35,684 nt of DNA from Bacteroidota bacterium (GTDB lineage: Bacteria > Bacteroidota > Bacteroidia > Flavobacteriales_D > Sanyastnellaceae): contig JAQCBJ010000016.1 of NCBI GenBank assembly GCA_027621555.1, positions 1 through 35,684 of the forward strand. Reading direction: 5' to 3'. Positions 24,760 to 32,660 of the stretch are shown here, one piece after another. The notes under the pieces are model-generated. The model was not told the DNA's origin. It saw nothing but the letters and a program-made list of their open reading frames with translations, and ran no database searches. The translations under genes were made by a program, and so were the position numbers. Numbering within the stretch: position 1 is the first letter of the stretch; each line of letters begins with the position of its first letter.

Positions 24760-26046
24760 ATGAAAGGTCGGCTCATCCCCGTGCTCGTGGGGTCCATGAC
24801 GGCGGCGATGCTGGTCATCGTGGCGGTGCAAGTGAGTTGGCTGGAGTCGTCGGCCGAACTCCGAAAGGAAGTCTTCGACCAAAGCGTCGAGCAGAGCCTT
24901 CAGCTCGTGGCCACGTGGCTCTCCGCAAGCCACCTCGACCCGCAACAAGACGAGGACCCGCAGCTTTTGCGCACGGACAACCTCGCGCCGTTGGAGCGGA
25001 GCATCGTCCGGCGTATGGAGGCCCTGCCCATGGATTCCCTGCTCATGCTCGCCTTCAAAGAACAGGGCATCGAAGCGGAGCCCGTCTTTGGCGCCTTTGA
25101 TCGGTACGGACAGCCGGTCTACCTTCTCGAGGCGTCCGAGCCGTTCAGCGAGACGCTGCTTGCCCAAGGGTACTCCGTCGCCCTCGGCACCCTCCAGTTC
25201 CGCGTGCATTTCCCGCGGCTTGGACGGTACCTCCTGGGCCAAATGCTGGGCGCCTTCGCCTTGAGCGTCCTGATGATGCTGCTCATTGCCGGAGGGTTTG
25301 GGTACACGCTCATTGCCATCCAGCGCACCAAACGCCTCGACCGCCTCCAGCGCGACCTGGTCAACAACCTCACGCACGAGCTGAAAACGCCCATCTCCAG
25401 CATCGGGCTGGCGAGCGAGGCGCTGTCCGACCCGGCCTTTGACGAGGACGCGCGCAAGCACTACATCGGCCTGATCCGCGAAGAGAACCGACGGCTCGGG
25501 GTGCTGGTGGAGAACGTCCTTCGAGCGAGCCTGTCCGAGTCCGGAGCGATGCGCTTGTACGTCCAGCCTCTGAACCTGCACGACCTCGTCAAGAGCGTGG
25601 TGAAGAACATGGCGATGCAGTTCCACAAGCAGGGAGTGAAGGTGGATTTGGCCTTGGACGCGAGCAACCCCAACCTTGTGGCCGACCGCATCCACTTGAC
25701 GAACGTACTGTTCAACCTGATCGACAACGCCGTCAAGTACTCGGGCGAGGACCCGCATCTTGTCATTCGCACAGCCCAAACCCCTGACGGAGTGTCACTC
25801 GAAGTGCAGGACAACGGCCTCGGCATCGCGAAAGAACATCTTGGCAAGGTCTTTGAAAGGCTCTACCGTGTCCCCACCGGCAACGTCCACGACGTGAAGG
25901 GGTTTGGCCTGGGCCTCAGCTACGTGAAAAACGTGGTCGAACGCCACGGCGGATCCGTCCACATCGCCAGCCGAGTCGGAGAGGGCACAACATTGAAGCT
26001 GTTGCTTCCGTTTGAATGCCAACCTGACAAGACAGAATCCCCATGA
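24760..26046 (+). CDS. Sensor histidine kinase
   Basis: A 428-residue inner-membrane sensor kinase. Transmembrane segments lie at about 7-27 and 161-186 and enclose a periplasmic sensing domain of about 130 residues without a family I recognise. The HisKA H-box is NNLTHELKTP with phospho-acceptor His206. The ATPase domain has the N box NVLFNLIDNAVKYS, G1 DNGLGI, the F box KVFERLYRV and G2 GFGLGLSYVKNVVERHGG. Its TGA overlaps the ATG of the response regulator gene (ATGA), so the two are translationally coupled and form a cognate pair. The layout resembles the Bacteroides RprX/RprY system, but the signal cannot be inferred. Confidence 0.95.
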   Translation: MKGRLIPVLVGSMTAAMLVIVAVQVSWLESSAELRKEVFDQSVEQSLQLVATWLSASHLDPQQDEDPQLLRTDNLAPLERSIVRRMEALPMDSLLMLAFKEQGIEAEPVFGAFDRYGQPVYLLEASEPFSETLLAQGYSVALGTLQFRVHFPRLGRYLLGQMLGAFALSVLMMLLIAGGFGYTLIAIQRTKRLDRLQRDLVNNLTHELKTPISSIGLASEALSDPAFDEDARKHYIGLIREENRRLGVLVENVLRASLSESGAMRLYVQPLNLHDLVKSVVKNMAMQFHKQGVKVDLALDASNPNLVADRIHLTNVLFNLIDNAVKYSGEDPHLVIRTAQTPDGVSLEVQDNGLGIAKEHLGKVFERLYRVPTGNVHDVKGFGLGLSYVKNVVERHGGSVHIASRVGEGTTLKLLLPFECQPDKTESP

Positions 26047-26741
26047 AAGACATCCGCATCCTCCTCTGCGAAGACGACCCCAGCTTGGGTCGCTTGCTCT
26101 CCGACTACCTCAAGGCCAAAGGGTTTGAAGTGACCTGGGCGCAAGACGGCGTGGAGGGGCTCAAGGCGTTTCACCGCGACACGTACGATTTCATCGTGCT
26201 CGACGTGATGATGCCGCGCAAAGACGGCTTCCAAGTGGCCGAAGAAATCCGCCTCGAAAGCCGCAGCATCCCCATCCTCTTCCTCACGGCACGCTCCACG
26301 AAGGACGACACACTCGAAGGGTTCAAGGTGGGTGCGGACGACTACATGACCAAGCCCTTCAGTATGGAGGAGCTCGTCCTGCGCATCCAGGCCATTTTGC
26401 GCCGCTCCGCTGCCCTGCCCGAGGCGGGCGAAGAGGTGACGGAGTTCACTGTGGGCCTCTACACGTACGACTACACGACCCAGTCGTTGACCCTCAACGG
26501 CGAGTCGAATCGCTTGACCACGAAGGAGAACGAACTGCTCTTTATGCTGTGCAAACACAAGAACGCATTGCTCGAGCGAAGCCACGCCTTGCGCAACATT
26601 TGGGGGGACGCGAACTACTTCAACGGACGCAGCATGGACGTGTACATTGCCAAGCTCCGAAAGCACCTCAAAGGGGACGACCGCCTCGAAATCTTGAACG
26701 TCCACGGAAAGGGCTTCAAGTTGGTGGCGCCAACCGACTGA
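26043..26741 (+). CDS. OmpR/PhoB-family response regulator
   Basis: A 232-residue DNA-binding response regulator. The receiver domain (1-120) has the acidic pocket CEDD (9-12), phospho-acceptor Asp54 in VLDVMMPRKDG, the switch Thr in LFLTARS and the conserved Lys in TKPFS. The C-terminal winged-helix domain (about 135-230) shows LTTKENELLFMLCKHKN, the recognition region NGRSMDVYIAKLRKHL and the ending VHGKGFKLV. It is activated by the kinase encoded by the overlapping upstream gene. It ends 34 bp before prs, whose own -7 element lies in that gap. Confidence 0.96.
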   Translation: MKDIRILLCEDDPSLGRLLSDYLKAKGFEVTWAQDGVEGLKAFHRDTYDFIVLDVMMPRKDGFQVAEEIRLESRSIPILFLTARSTKDDTLEGFKVGADDYMTKPFSMEELVLRIQAILRRSAALPEAGEEVTEFTVGLYTYDYTTQSLTLNGESNRLTTKENELLFMLCKHKNALLERSHALRNIWGDANYFNGRSMDVYIAKLRKHLKGDDRLEILNVHGKGFKLVAPTD

Positions 26742-26748
26742 GAATGCC

Positions 26749-26756
26749 TATCTTTG
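26749..26756 (+). promoter_or_regulatory. -7 element of prs
   Basis: TATCTTTG matches T-A-N2-T-T-T-G exactly, 19 nt before the prs ATG at 26776 and just past the response-regulator stop. It gives a 5' leader of only about a dozen nucleotides. Confidence 0.6.
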
Positions 26757-26775
26757 CGGCCTCGAAGCGCCGCCC

Positions 26776-27720
26776 ATGTCTGACATGATCAAAATCCTCG
26801 CCGGTTCCGCGTCCCAAGAATTTGGGGAACGCGTGGCACAGGCATACGGGACCGCCCTGGTTCCCGTGCGCACCCAAAAGTTCTCCGACGGAGAATTCAC
26901 GGTGAGCATTGAGGAAACGATTCGCGGCAAAGAGGTCATCATCGTCCAATCGACGTTCCCCCCCTCCGACAACCTGCTGGAATTGTTGATGCTCATTGAC
27001 GCGGCCAAGCGTGCCAGCGCCAAGCGCATCGTGGCGGTGATGCCTTACTTCGGGTTCGCCCGTCAAGACCGCAAGGACAAACCACGTGTCGCCATCGGCG
27101 CCAAGCTCGTAGCCAACATGCTCATGGCGGCAGGCGTGAACCGGGTCATCACCATGGACCTGCACGCCGACCAAATCCAAGGGTTTTTCGAAGTCCCCGT
27201 GGACCACTTGTTTGGGTCCACCCTCTTCTTGCCGTGGATCGAAAACCACATCTCCAAGGAAAACCTTTGCGTGGCCACCCCCGACACCGGAGGCACGAAG
27301 CGCGCCAGCACTTACGCCAAACACCTCGGCGTGGACATGGCCATTTGCTACAAGCAGCGCAAAGTCGCCAACCAAGTGGAAAACATGACGGTCATTGGGG
27401 ACGTCGAAGGAAAGAACGTGGTGATCGTGGACGACATGTGCGACACGGCCGGCACCTTGACCAAAGCAGCGGACTTGATGATGGAACACGGCGCGTTGAG
27501 CGTTCGTGCCGTCTGCACCCACGCCGTGCTCAGCGGTCCCGCTTACGAGCGCATCTCGGCGAGCACCCTTCAAGAACTCATTGTGACGGACTCCATTCCG
27601 TTGCGTACAGACGTCGACACGTCGAAAATCACCGTGCTTCCTGTGCACGACATGTTTGCGCAAACGCTTCACTGTTTGATGCGCAACGAATCCATCAGTA
27701 CTCAATTTACTCTTCAATAA
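26776..27720 (+). CDS. prs: Ribose-phosphate pyrophosphokinase (PRPP synthetase)
   Basis: A 314-residue cytoplasmic enzyme that makes PRPP from ribose 5-phosphate and ATP for purine, pyrimidine, NAD, His and Trp synthesis. Motifs: FSDGEF near 36, FARQDRKDKPR with the flexible-loop basic residues (about 95-105), the metal-binding DLHADQIQGFF (about 128-138), and the PRPP-binding loop VIVDDMCDTAGTL (about 217-229). ATG at 26776 is chosen (MSDMIKILAGSASQEF); a second ATG nine bases later is also possible. rplY starts 6 bp downstream, forming a prs-rplY-pth unit common in Bacteroidota. Confidence 0.97.
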   Translation: MSDMIKILAGSASQEFGERVAQAYGTALVPVRTQKFSDGEFTVSIEETIRGKEVIIVQSTFPPSDNLLELLMLIDAAKRASAKRIVAVMPYFGFARQDRKDKPRVAIGAKLVANMLMAAGVNRVITMDLHADQIQGFFEVPVDHLFGSTLFLPWIENHISKENLCVATPDTGGTKRASTYAKHLGVDMAICYKQRKVANQVENMTVIGDVEGKNVVIVDDMCDTAGTLTKAADLMMEHGALSVRAVCTHAVLSGPAYERISASTLQELIVTDSIPLRTDVDTSKITVLPVHDMFAQTLHCLMRNESISTQFTLQ

Positions 27721-27726
27721 ATTACC

Positions 27727-28350
27727 ATGAAAACTGCATCATTGAGCGGCTCTTCACGTGAGAGCGTAGGGAAAAAAGATGCCGACGCGCTGCGCGTAGC
27801 CAACCGGGTTCCCGGTGTGTTGTACGGCGGTGCCGAGCAAATCCACTTCAGCGTGGAAGAAGTTCAACTCAACAAGCTCGTCTTCAACCCAGACGTCTTC
27901 AAAATCGAGTTGGACATCGACGGCAAGAAGGTGGACTGCATCATCCAAGACATCCAGTTCCACCCTGTGACCGACCGCGTCACGCACATCGACTGCTTGG
28001 AGATCCTCCCAGGCAAGCCTGTGAAGGTCGATCTTCCGTTGCGCACCACGGGCCAGTCCCTCGGTGTGATGAACGGCGGTCGTTTGGAATTGAACTACCG
28101 ACGTTTGCCCGTCCGTGGCATTGCGGATCAATTGCCTGACTGCATCACGGTCGACATCACGCCATTGAAGATTGGTGACAACGCCCGTGTCCGTGACTTG
28201 AAAGTCGACGGCCTCGACATTCTCTTGAGCGAAAGCGCTCTTCTCGTTGCTGTGAAGCGTACCCGTGCAGCCATGTCTGCCGAAGCCGGCATGGAAGATG
28301 AAGAAGGCGGTGAAGGCGAAGGCGAAGGCGAAGGCGGCGGAGACGAATAA
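27727..28350 (+). CDS. rplY: 50S ribosomal protein L25/general stress protein Ctc
   Basis: A 207-residue long-form (CTC) L25 that binds 5S rRNA in the 50S subunit. The N-terminal L25 domain (1-90) has the landmark RVPGVLYGG and ends IQDIQFHPVTDRVTHIDCLE. The TL5/CTC beta C-terminal domain (about 95-185) follows. The tail after residue 190 is an unusual Glu/Gly run (GGEGEGEGEGGGDE), acidic low-complexity in an otherwise basic-protein setting. The ATG is 6 bp after the prs stop, and pth starts 12 bp after its stop, so the three are co-transcribed. Confidence 0.96.
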   Translation: MKTASLSGSSRESVGKKDADALRVANRVPGVLYGGAEQIHFSVEEVQLNKLVFNPDVFKIELDIDGKKVDCIIQDIQFHPVTDRVTHIDCLEILPGKPVKVDLPLRTTGQSLGVMNGGRLELNYRRLPVRGIADQLPDCITVDITPLKIGDNARVRDLKVDGLDILLSESALLVAVKRTRAAMSAEAGMEDEEGGEGEGEGEGGGDE

Positions 28351-28362
28351 GCGCCTCGCTGC

Positions 28363-28926
28363 ATGAAGTACCTCATGGTAGGCCTTGGGAACCCTGGGGC
28401 GGAATATGAGGAAACCCGACACAACATCGGGTTCAAGGTGGTGGACTCCCTCGCCCAACGTCTGTCCGGAACTTTCGAGACCGGCAGACTGGGCGAGGTG
28501 TCCACCGTCCGCTTTAAGGGACGTCACATCGTGCTCTTGAAGCCCTCCACGTACATGAACCTGAGCGGAAAGGCTGTGCGGTATTGGATGGACGCGGAAA
28601 AGATTCCCGTGGAGCGAGTCGTGGTCGTCACGGACGACTTGAATTTGCCGTTTGGGACTTTGCGCCTGCGGGCCAAAGGCAGCGACGGCGGACACAACGG
28701 ACTCAAGGACATCCAGGCGGTTTTGGGATCGACGGTGTATCCGCGGTTGCGGTTTGGGATTGGGGCGGAGTTTGGGCAAGGCCAGCAGGTCGATTACGTG
28801 CTGGGCACGTGGAGCAGCGAGGAGCAGGAGCGCATGGACGAGCGCTTGACCAAGGCCGGAGATGCAGTCCTGAACATCACCACCGCGGGACTCGCCCGGG
28901 CGATGAACACCTACAACGGGCAGTAA
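28363..28926 (+). CDS. pth: Peptidyl-tRNA hydrolase
   Basis: A 187-residue cytoplasmic enzyme that releases tRNA from prematurely dropped peptidyl-tRNA. Motifs are GLGNPG-x-EYE-x-TRHN with catalytic His20, KPSTYMNLSG near 66, DDLNLPFG with the catalytic-site Asp, and KGSDGGHNGL near 107. Length is normal. It is the last gene of the prs-rplY-pth unit and ends 4 bp from the stop of the convergent nadD. Confidence 0.97.
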   Translation: MKYLMVGLGNPGAEYEETRHNIGFKVVDSLAQRLSGTFETGRLGEVSTVRFKGRHIVLLKPSTYMNLSGKAVRYWMDAEKIPVERVVVVTDDLNLPFGTLRLRAKGSDGGHNGLKDIQAVLGSTVYPRLRFGIGAEFGQGQQVDYVLGTWSSEEQERMDERLTKAGDAVLNITTAGLARAMNTYNGQ

Positions 28927-28930
28927 CGGC

Positions 28931-29560
28931 TTACGCTTCTTCGTAAAAGTGGTTGTTTCCGATGTACGCCACCACGGCGTCAGGAAGCAGGAACTGCACG
29001 TCGTACCCCGACGTGATGGCGTCACGGATGTACGTCGAGCTGATGGCGATGACGGGCGCTTCGTGAATTTCGACGCGTGGGTGGTGGAGCCACTTCGCCG
29101 CCTCACCCGACGGCTCGGACGAACCTGTGGAAAGGCGCGGGTAGATGAGAAGGCGGTGTGCCGCCATCAAGTCCTCGTGATCTTTCCAAGTGTGGAAGCT
29201 CTCCAAGTTGTCTTGGCCCATGATGATGCTGAACTCCATGGCGGGATGGGCCTCACGCATGTGGGCCATCGTGTCGGCAGTGTAGTTGGGGCGAGGCAAG
29301 GTGAATTCCACGTTGGATGCCTTGAGGTGCGGGTGGTCTGCGAGCGCCAAATGCGCCATTTGGAGGCGGTGTTCCTCCGGAATCATGTCCACGCTTTGCT
29401 TGTGCGGGCTGCTCGGCGTCACCACAAACCACACCTCATCCAACCCCGCTTGGTTCAGCATGTGGTTGGCGATGACCAAGTGGCCAAGGTGGATGGGGTT
29501 GAACGACCCAAAGTAGAGCCCCACTCGCGTCGCGTTTCCGGATGTCGTGGTGGGGTTCAT
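28931..29560 (-). CDS. nadD: Nicotinate-nucleotide adenylyltransferase
   Basis: A 209-residue nucleotidyltransferase that joins nicotinate mononucleotide and ATP into deamido-NAD. The signature GLYFGSFNPIHLGHLVIAN (about 14-32) contains the GSFNP and HxGH ATP-binding motifs. TPSSPHK (about 48-54) is the phosphate-binding segment and ISSTYIRD near 178 is the ISxTxxR motif. The ATG at 29558-29560 follows gmk by 32 bp. It is the last gene of the yicC-gmk-nadD minus-strand operon, an arrangement common in Bacteroidota. Confidence 0.97.
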   Translation of the reverse strand: MNPTTTSGNATRVGLYFGSFNPIHLGHLVIANHMLNQAGLDEVWFVVTPSSPHKQSVDMIPEEHRLQMAHLALADHPHLKASNVEFTLPRPNYTADTMAHMREAHPAMEFSIIMGQDNLESFHTWKDHEDLMAAHRLLIYPRLSTGSSEPSGEAAKWLHHPRVEIHEAPVIAISSTYIRDAITSGYDVQFLLPDAVVAYIGNNHFYEEA

Positions 29561-29592
29561 GTCAATTCAGCGAATGGCGGTGAATGGCGTGG

Positions 29593-30195
29593 TCAGTGGA
29601 AGGCGCGTTCGAGGAAATCGCCCACCATGTCTTCCGCTTCCTGCTTCGCCAAGTCCAAATCGTCGTTCACCAGCCTCAAATCAAACGCCGGGGCCGCCTC
29701 CATTTCTTGCTGGGACTTGGCAATGCGCTTCTCCAGCGCCGCTTCGTCGTCGGTGCCGCGGCTGCGAAGGCGGTCTTCGAGGGCGAGCATGGACGGGGGC
29801 ATCACGAAGATGGACAAGGCGCTGTCACCGAAGACGGCCTTGAGGGTTTGGCCTCCCACCACATCCACGTCAAAAAGCGGGGTGCGGCCGTCGCGCCACA
29901 AGCGCTCCACCTCGTTGCAGAGCGTGCCGTAGCTCAGGCCTTCGTAGACCTCCTCGTATTCAACGAACTCGCCGTTTGTGACCTTCTCCGCGAAGTCGGC
30001 AGCCGACAGAAAGTGGTAGTCCACCCCGTCTTTTTCCCCCTTTCGCGGTTGGCGAGTCGTGGCGCTCACGCTGAATCCGAGGGCGAGGGCGGGCTTGGAC
30101 ATCAAGTGGCGGACCAAGGTGGTTTTGCCCGCGCCAGAAGGGGCGGAAAAAATGATGGCGAGGCCGTCGCCTTGGGGTTTGGAGCCGGCGGGCAT
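29593..30195 (-). CDS. gmk: Guanylate kinase
   Basis: A 200-residue enzyme converting GMP to GDP with ATP. The P-loop is IIFSAPSGAGKTTLVRHL (about 13-30); the usual Gly before the Pro is Ala here. The GMP-binding segment has SVSATTRQPRKGEKDGVDYHFLS and GEFVEYEEVYEGLSYGT. The lid and adenine region contain SIFVMPPS and the R-GTDDE segment (LRSRGTDDEAALEKRI). It starts 4 bp after the yicC stop and precedes nadD. Confidence 0.97.
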   Translation of the reverse strand: MPAGSKPQGDGLAIIFSAPSGAGKTTLVRHLMSKPALALGFSVSATTRQPRKGEKDGVDYHFLSAADFAEKVTNGEFVEYEEVYEGLSYGTLCNEVERLWRDGRTPLFDVDVVGGQTLKAVFGDSALSIFVMPPSMLALEDRLRSRGTDDEAALEKRIAKSQQEMEAAPAFDLRLVNDDLDLAKQEAEDMVGDFLERAFH

Positions 30196-30199
30196 GGGG

Positions 30200-31072
30200 T
30201 CAGAGGACGTTCAGAACTTGTTCTTTGATCTTCTCGAGTTCGTCCTTCATTTGAACGACGATGCGCTGGAGTTCGGCGTCGTTGGCTTTGCTGCCTAGGG
30301 TGTTGATCTCACGTCCCATTTCCTGGGCCACAAAGCCCAGTTTTTTGCCTTGGCCCGAACCTGTTTCCATGATTTCACGGAAGTAGGCGATGTGGGCGGT
30401 GAGGCGCGTGCGCTCCTCGCTCACGTCCATCTTTTCAATGTAGTAGAGCACCTCTTGCTCGAAGCGGCCCTCGTCGAGCGCGGCGCGGTCGAGGGTTTCT
30501 TCGAGGTTGGTCCGGATGCGATCGCGGACGCGTTGGATTCGGGCTTCGAGGAGCGGGTCGAGTCCAGCTTCAAGCCCTGCAATGGTGTCGAGTCGGCCCT
30601 TGAAGTCGGCCGCCAGGGTCGCGCCCTCCGTGTCGCGGAACGCGTCAAAGTTGGCGGTCGCCTCGAGCACGAGTGCGTGGATCCCCTTCCAGGCCTCTTC
30701 GTCAAAGCTCTCCTTGGAAGTCTGCATCGCGTCCGGGAACCGAACCGCCGTCGACAACAAGTTGCCGCTCTGCTGGCCAGTCTCTGCAGCAAGCGCTTCG
30801 AGTTCCTTCACGTAGTGTCGGATGGCCGGACCGTTCAACTCGTGACGGGCCTCGGAGGCGTCGGCTTCGAAATGGATGGCGAGGTCGCTCTTGCCGCGCA
30901 CGATCCGCGCGCCGAGCTCGGTGCGCAGGTCCATTTCCTTCTCTTTGAGCACGGACGGCATCCGCACCTGGAGGTCGAGGTTTTTGCCGTTGAGCGAACG
31001 GACTTCGACCGTGTATTTCCGGGAACCAACGGCGCCTTCCGCCTTTCCGTACCCTGTCATGGAACGCAGCAT
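30200..31072 (-). CDS. YicC-family endoribonuclease
   Basis: A 290-residue protein with the YicC N-terminal signature MLRSMTGYGKAEG and VEVRSLNGKNLDL (about 1-35), and the DUF1732 C-terminal part with EEVLYYIEKMD-type helices ('FEQEVLYYIEKMDVSEERTR' near 205-225) ending GREINTLGSKANDAELQ and VVQMKDELEKIKEQVLNV. Characterised members are RNases or promote small-RNA turnover; that role is carried over here only by family. The ATG at 31070-31072 is preceded 4 nt upstream by a -7 element, which decides the start. First gene of the yicC-gmk-nadD operon. Confidence 0.93.
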   Translation of the reverse strand: MLRSMTGYGKAEGAVGSRKYTVEVRSLNGKNLDLQVRMPSVLKEKEMDLRTELGARIVRGKSDLAIHFEADASEARHELNGPAIRHYVKELEALAAETGQQSGNLLSTAVRFPDAMQTSKESFDEEAWKGIHALVLEATANFDAFRDTEGATLAADFKGRLDTIAGLEAGLDPLLEARIQRVRDRIRTNLEETLDRAALDEGRFEQEVLYYIEKMDVSEERTRLTAHIAYFREIMETGSGQGKKLGFVAQEMGREINTLGSKANDAELQRIVVQMKDELEKIKEQVLNVL

Positions 31073-31076
31073 GCCA

Positions 31077-31084
31077 CGAAGATA
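31077..31084 (-). promoter_or_regulatory. -7-like element of the yicC-gmk-nadD operon
   Basis: TATCTTCG on the minus strand is followed by 4 nt (TGGC) and the yicC ATG, again the leaderless geometry. Confidence 0.5.
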
Positions 31085-31147
31085 CGCTCTCGAACCGAGG
31101 CGCGCCTCCCGTGCCCGAGGGAACGTCAATGCGGCATCCCCCAACGC

Positions 31148-31155
31148 TACCTTTG
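31148..31155 (+). promoter_or_regulatory. -7 element of the polyprenyl synthase gene
   Basis: TACCTTTG is an exact T-A-N2-T-T-T-G match and is followed by 5 nt (CGGCC) and ATG at 31161. With the divergent yicC element it fills a compact 88-bp promoter region. Confidence 0.6.
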
Positions 31156-31160
31156 CGGCC

Positions 31161-32168
31161 ATGTCGGACCTTCAACGTGTGACCTCCCTGCTCTCCGGGG
31201 ACATGGCTGCCTTCAAGCCCAAATTCCGGGCGGCCGTCACCACCGACGTCGCGCTCCTCGACACCGTCATGCGGTACATCCTTCGCCGGAAAGGCAAGCA
31301 GATGCGGCCCATGTTTGTGTTCCTGAGCGCGCGCCTTCATGGCGGGGTGGACGAGCACGGAGCCGCAACGGACCGCGCCCACACGGCGGCGGCGCTGATC
31401 GAGCTCCTGCACACCGCCACCCTGGTCCACGACGACGTGGTCGACGAGAGCCCCCTTCGCCGCGGCGTGTTCAGCATCCAAGCACTGTGGAAGAAGAAGG
31501 TGGCGGTGCTGGTCGGGGACTACCTCCTGTCCCGCGGCCTCCTCGCCGCGGTGGACGCCGAGGCGTTTGACCTGTTGAAGATCACCTCGCGCGCCGTCCG
31601 CGAAATGAGCGAGGGCGAGCTCCTCCAAATTGAAAAAGCGCGGCGCCTCGACATCACCGAGGAAGTCTACTTCGACATCATTCGCCGCAAGACCGCCTCG
31701 CTTCTCGCGGCATGCTGCGCCTGCGGGGCCGCGGCGGCCGGGGCCGACGACGCTACCGTCCAACGCATGTGGGGCCTCGGCGAACGCGTGGGCCTCGCCT
31801 TCCAAATCCAAGACGACCTCCTCGACCTCGGCGAGGGCGACCGGACCGGCAAGCCCACCGGCCAAGACATCCGCGAACGCAAAATGACGCTTCCGCTCAT
31901 CCACACACTCGCCAAGGCCACCCCTTCGGAACGCCGTCGCCTGATCCGCCTCGTCAAGCACAAGAGCGAAGATCCCGCCGCGGTCAAAGAGGTCATGGAC
32001 GCCATCCTCGCCGGCCCCGGCATGGAGCGCGCCCGCTCCGAGATGCGGCGCCTGAAGGAAGAATCCCTCGCCCTGCTCGACGAGCTCGGCGGCCAAGACG
32101 CGGTGAGCCACGAGGCCCGCGAGGCCTTGCGCGACCTCATCGAATACACGATCCGCCGCGTCCAATGA
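31161..32168 (+). CDS. Trans-isoprenyl (polyprenyl) diphosphate synthase
   Basis: A 335-residue all-trans prenyl transferase that extends farnesyl or geranylgeranyl diphosphate with IPP, most likely for the menaquinone side chain. The first Asp-rich motif is DDVVDES followed by RRG (91-102), the second is FQIQDDLLDLG (DDLLD 218-222), and GKPTGQDIRERKMTLPLI follows. The KGKQMRP segment near 44-50 binds IPP. The start at 31161 is set by the promoter 5 nt upstream and by the family N-terminus, although the frame stays open further back. Its TGA overlaps the ATG of the YwqK-type lipoprotein gene (ATGA). Product chain length cannot be told; IspB-like octaprenyl is the nearest guess. Confidence 0.94.
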   Translation: MSDLQRVTSLLSGDMAAFKPKFRAAVTTDVALLDTVMRYILRRKGKQMRPMFVFLSARLHGGVDEHGAATDRAHTAAALIELLHTATLVHDDVVDESPLRRGVFSIQALWKKKVAVLVGDYLLSRGLLAAVDAEAFDLLKITSRAVREMSEGELLQIEKARRLDITEEVYFDIIRRKTASLLAACCACGAAAAGADDATVQRMWGLGERVGLAFQIQDDLLDLGEGDRTGKPTGQDIRERKMTLPLIHTLAKATPSERRRLIRLVKHKSEDPAAVKEVMDAILAGPGMERARSEMRRLKEESLALLDELGGQDAVSHEAREALRDLIEYTIRRVQ

Positions 32169-32620
32169 TCGCCCGCCTCCGCCCCACCGGGCTCACCGCC
32201 TTCGCGGCCTTCGCGGCCTTGCTCCTCGGCCTCGCCGCGTGCACCGACCCCCTCGCCCCGCGTCAGGAAGTCCAAACCACCTGGCCCGACGGCAACCCCC
32301 GCATCGTGCTGGGCCTTCGCGCCGACACGGTCTTTGAGCGCCTCGAGTACCACGAGACAGGCCAACTCAAGTCACGCGGGCAGCTGTTGGACGGCGCGCG
32401 GCACGGGGTTTGGAACAGCTACTACGAAAGCGGCATGCCGTGGTCCCAGGTCAGCTACGACCGGGGCGAAGAACACGGCTCCTACCGCACCTACCACGAC
32501 AACGGCGAGCCCGCCATCGAGGGCGCCTTCGATCGCGGCACCCGCGTCGGCACTTGGTCGTTCTTCAGCCCGGAAGGCGAGCTCATTAATGTGAATCAAA
32601 ACATCTTGAGCGACTCATGA
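32165..32620 (+). CDS. Small YwqK/MORN-repeat lipoprotein
   Basis: A 151-residue predicted lipoprotein with lipobox LGLAAC (Cys near residue 26). The mature part is made of three to four MORN-variant (YwqK-type) repeats of the pattern Y-x-x-G-x-x-x-x-x-G-x-x-x-x-G-x-W: YHETGQLKSRGQLLDGARHG, then YYESGMPWSQVSYDRGEEHG, then YHDNGEPAIEGAFDRGTRVG. These proteins are abundant in Bacteroidota; most have no known function, and the frequent label 'toxin-antitoxin YwqK antitoxin' should not be read as evidence of such a system. Start ATG at 32165 overlaps the stop of the polyprenyl synthase gene, so it is translationally coupled. Confidence 0.85.
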   Translation: MIARLRPTGLTAFAAFAALLLGLAACTDPLAPRQEVQTTWPDGNPRIVLGLRADTVFERLEYHETGQLKSRGQLLDGARHGVWNSYYESGMPWSQVSYDRGEEHGSYRTYHDNGEPAIEGAFDRGTRVGTWSFFSPEGELINVNQNILSDS

Positions 32621-32660
32621 ATTGCTGCTTTTTTTCCTGTCACATCAAGTCCAAACAATC

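Noticed and set aside
24484-25779. Upstream extension of the dnaG frame across the histidine kinase gene.
   Set aside because: Antisense to a well-supported kinase; DnaG begins at the family-typical MIPEKTVDEI.
32165-32620. Reading the YwqK-type lipoprotein as part of a toxin-antitoxin system.
   Set aside because: No toxin gene is adjacent; the name derives from a database label, and the protein is a plain MORN-repeat lipoprotein.
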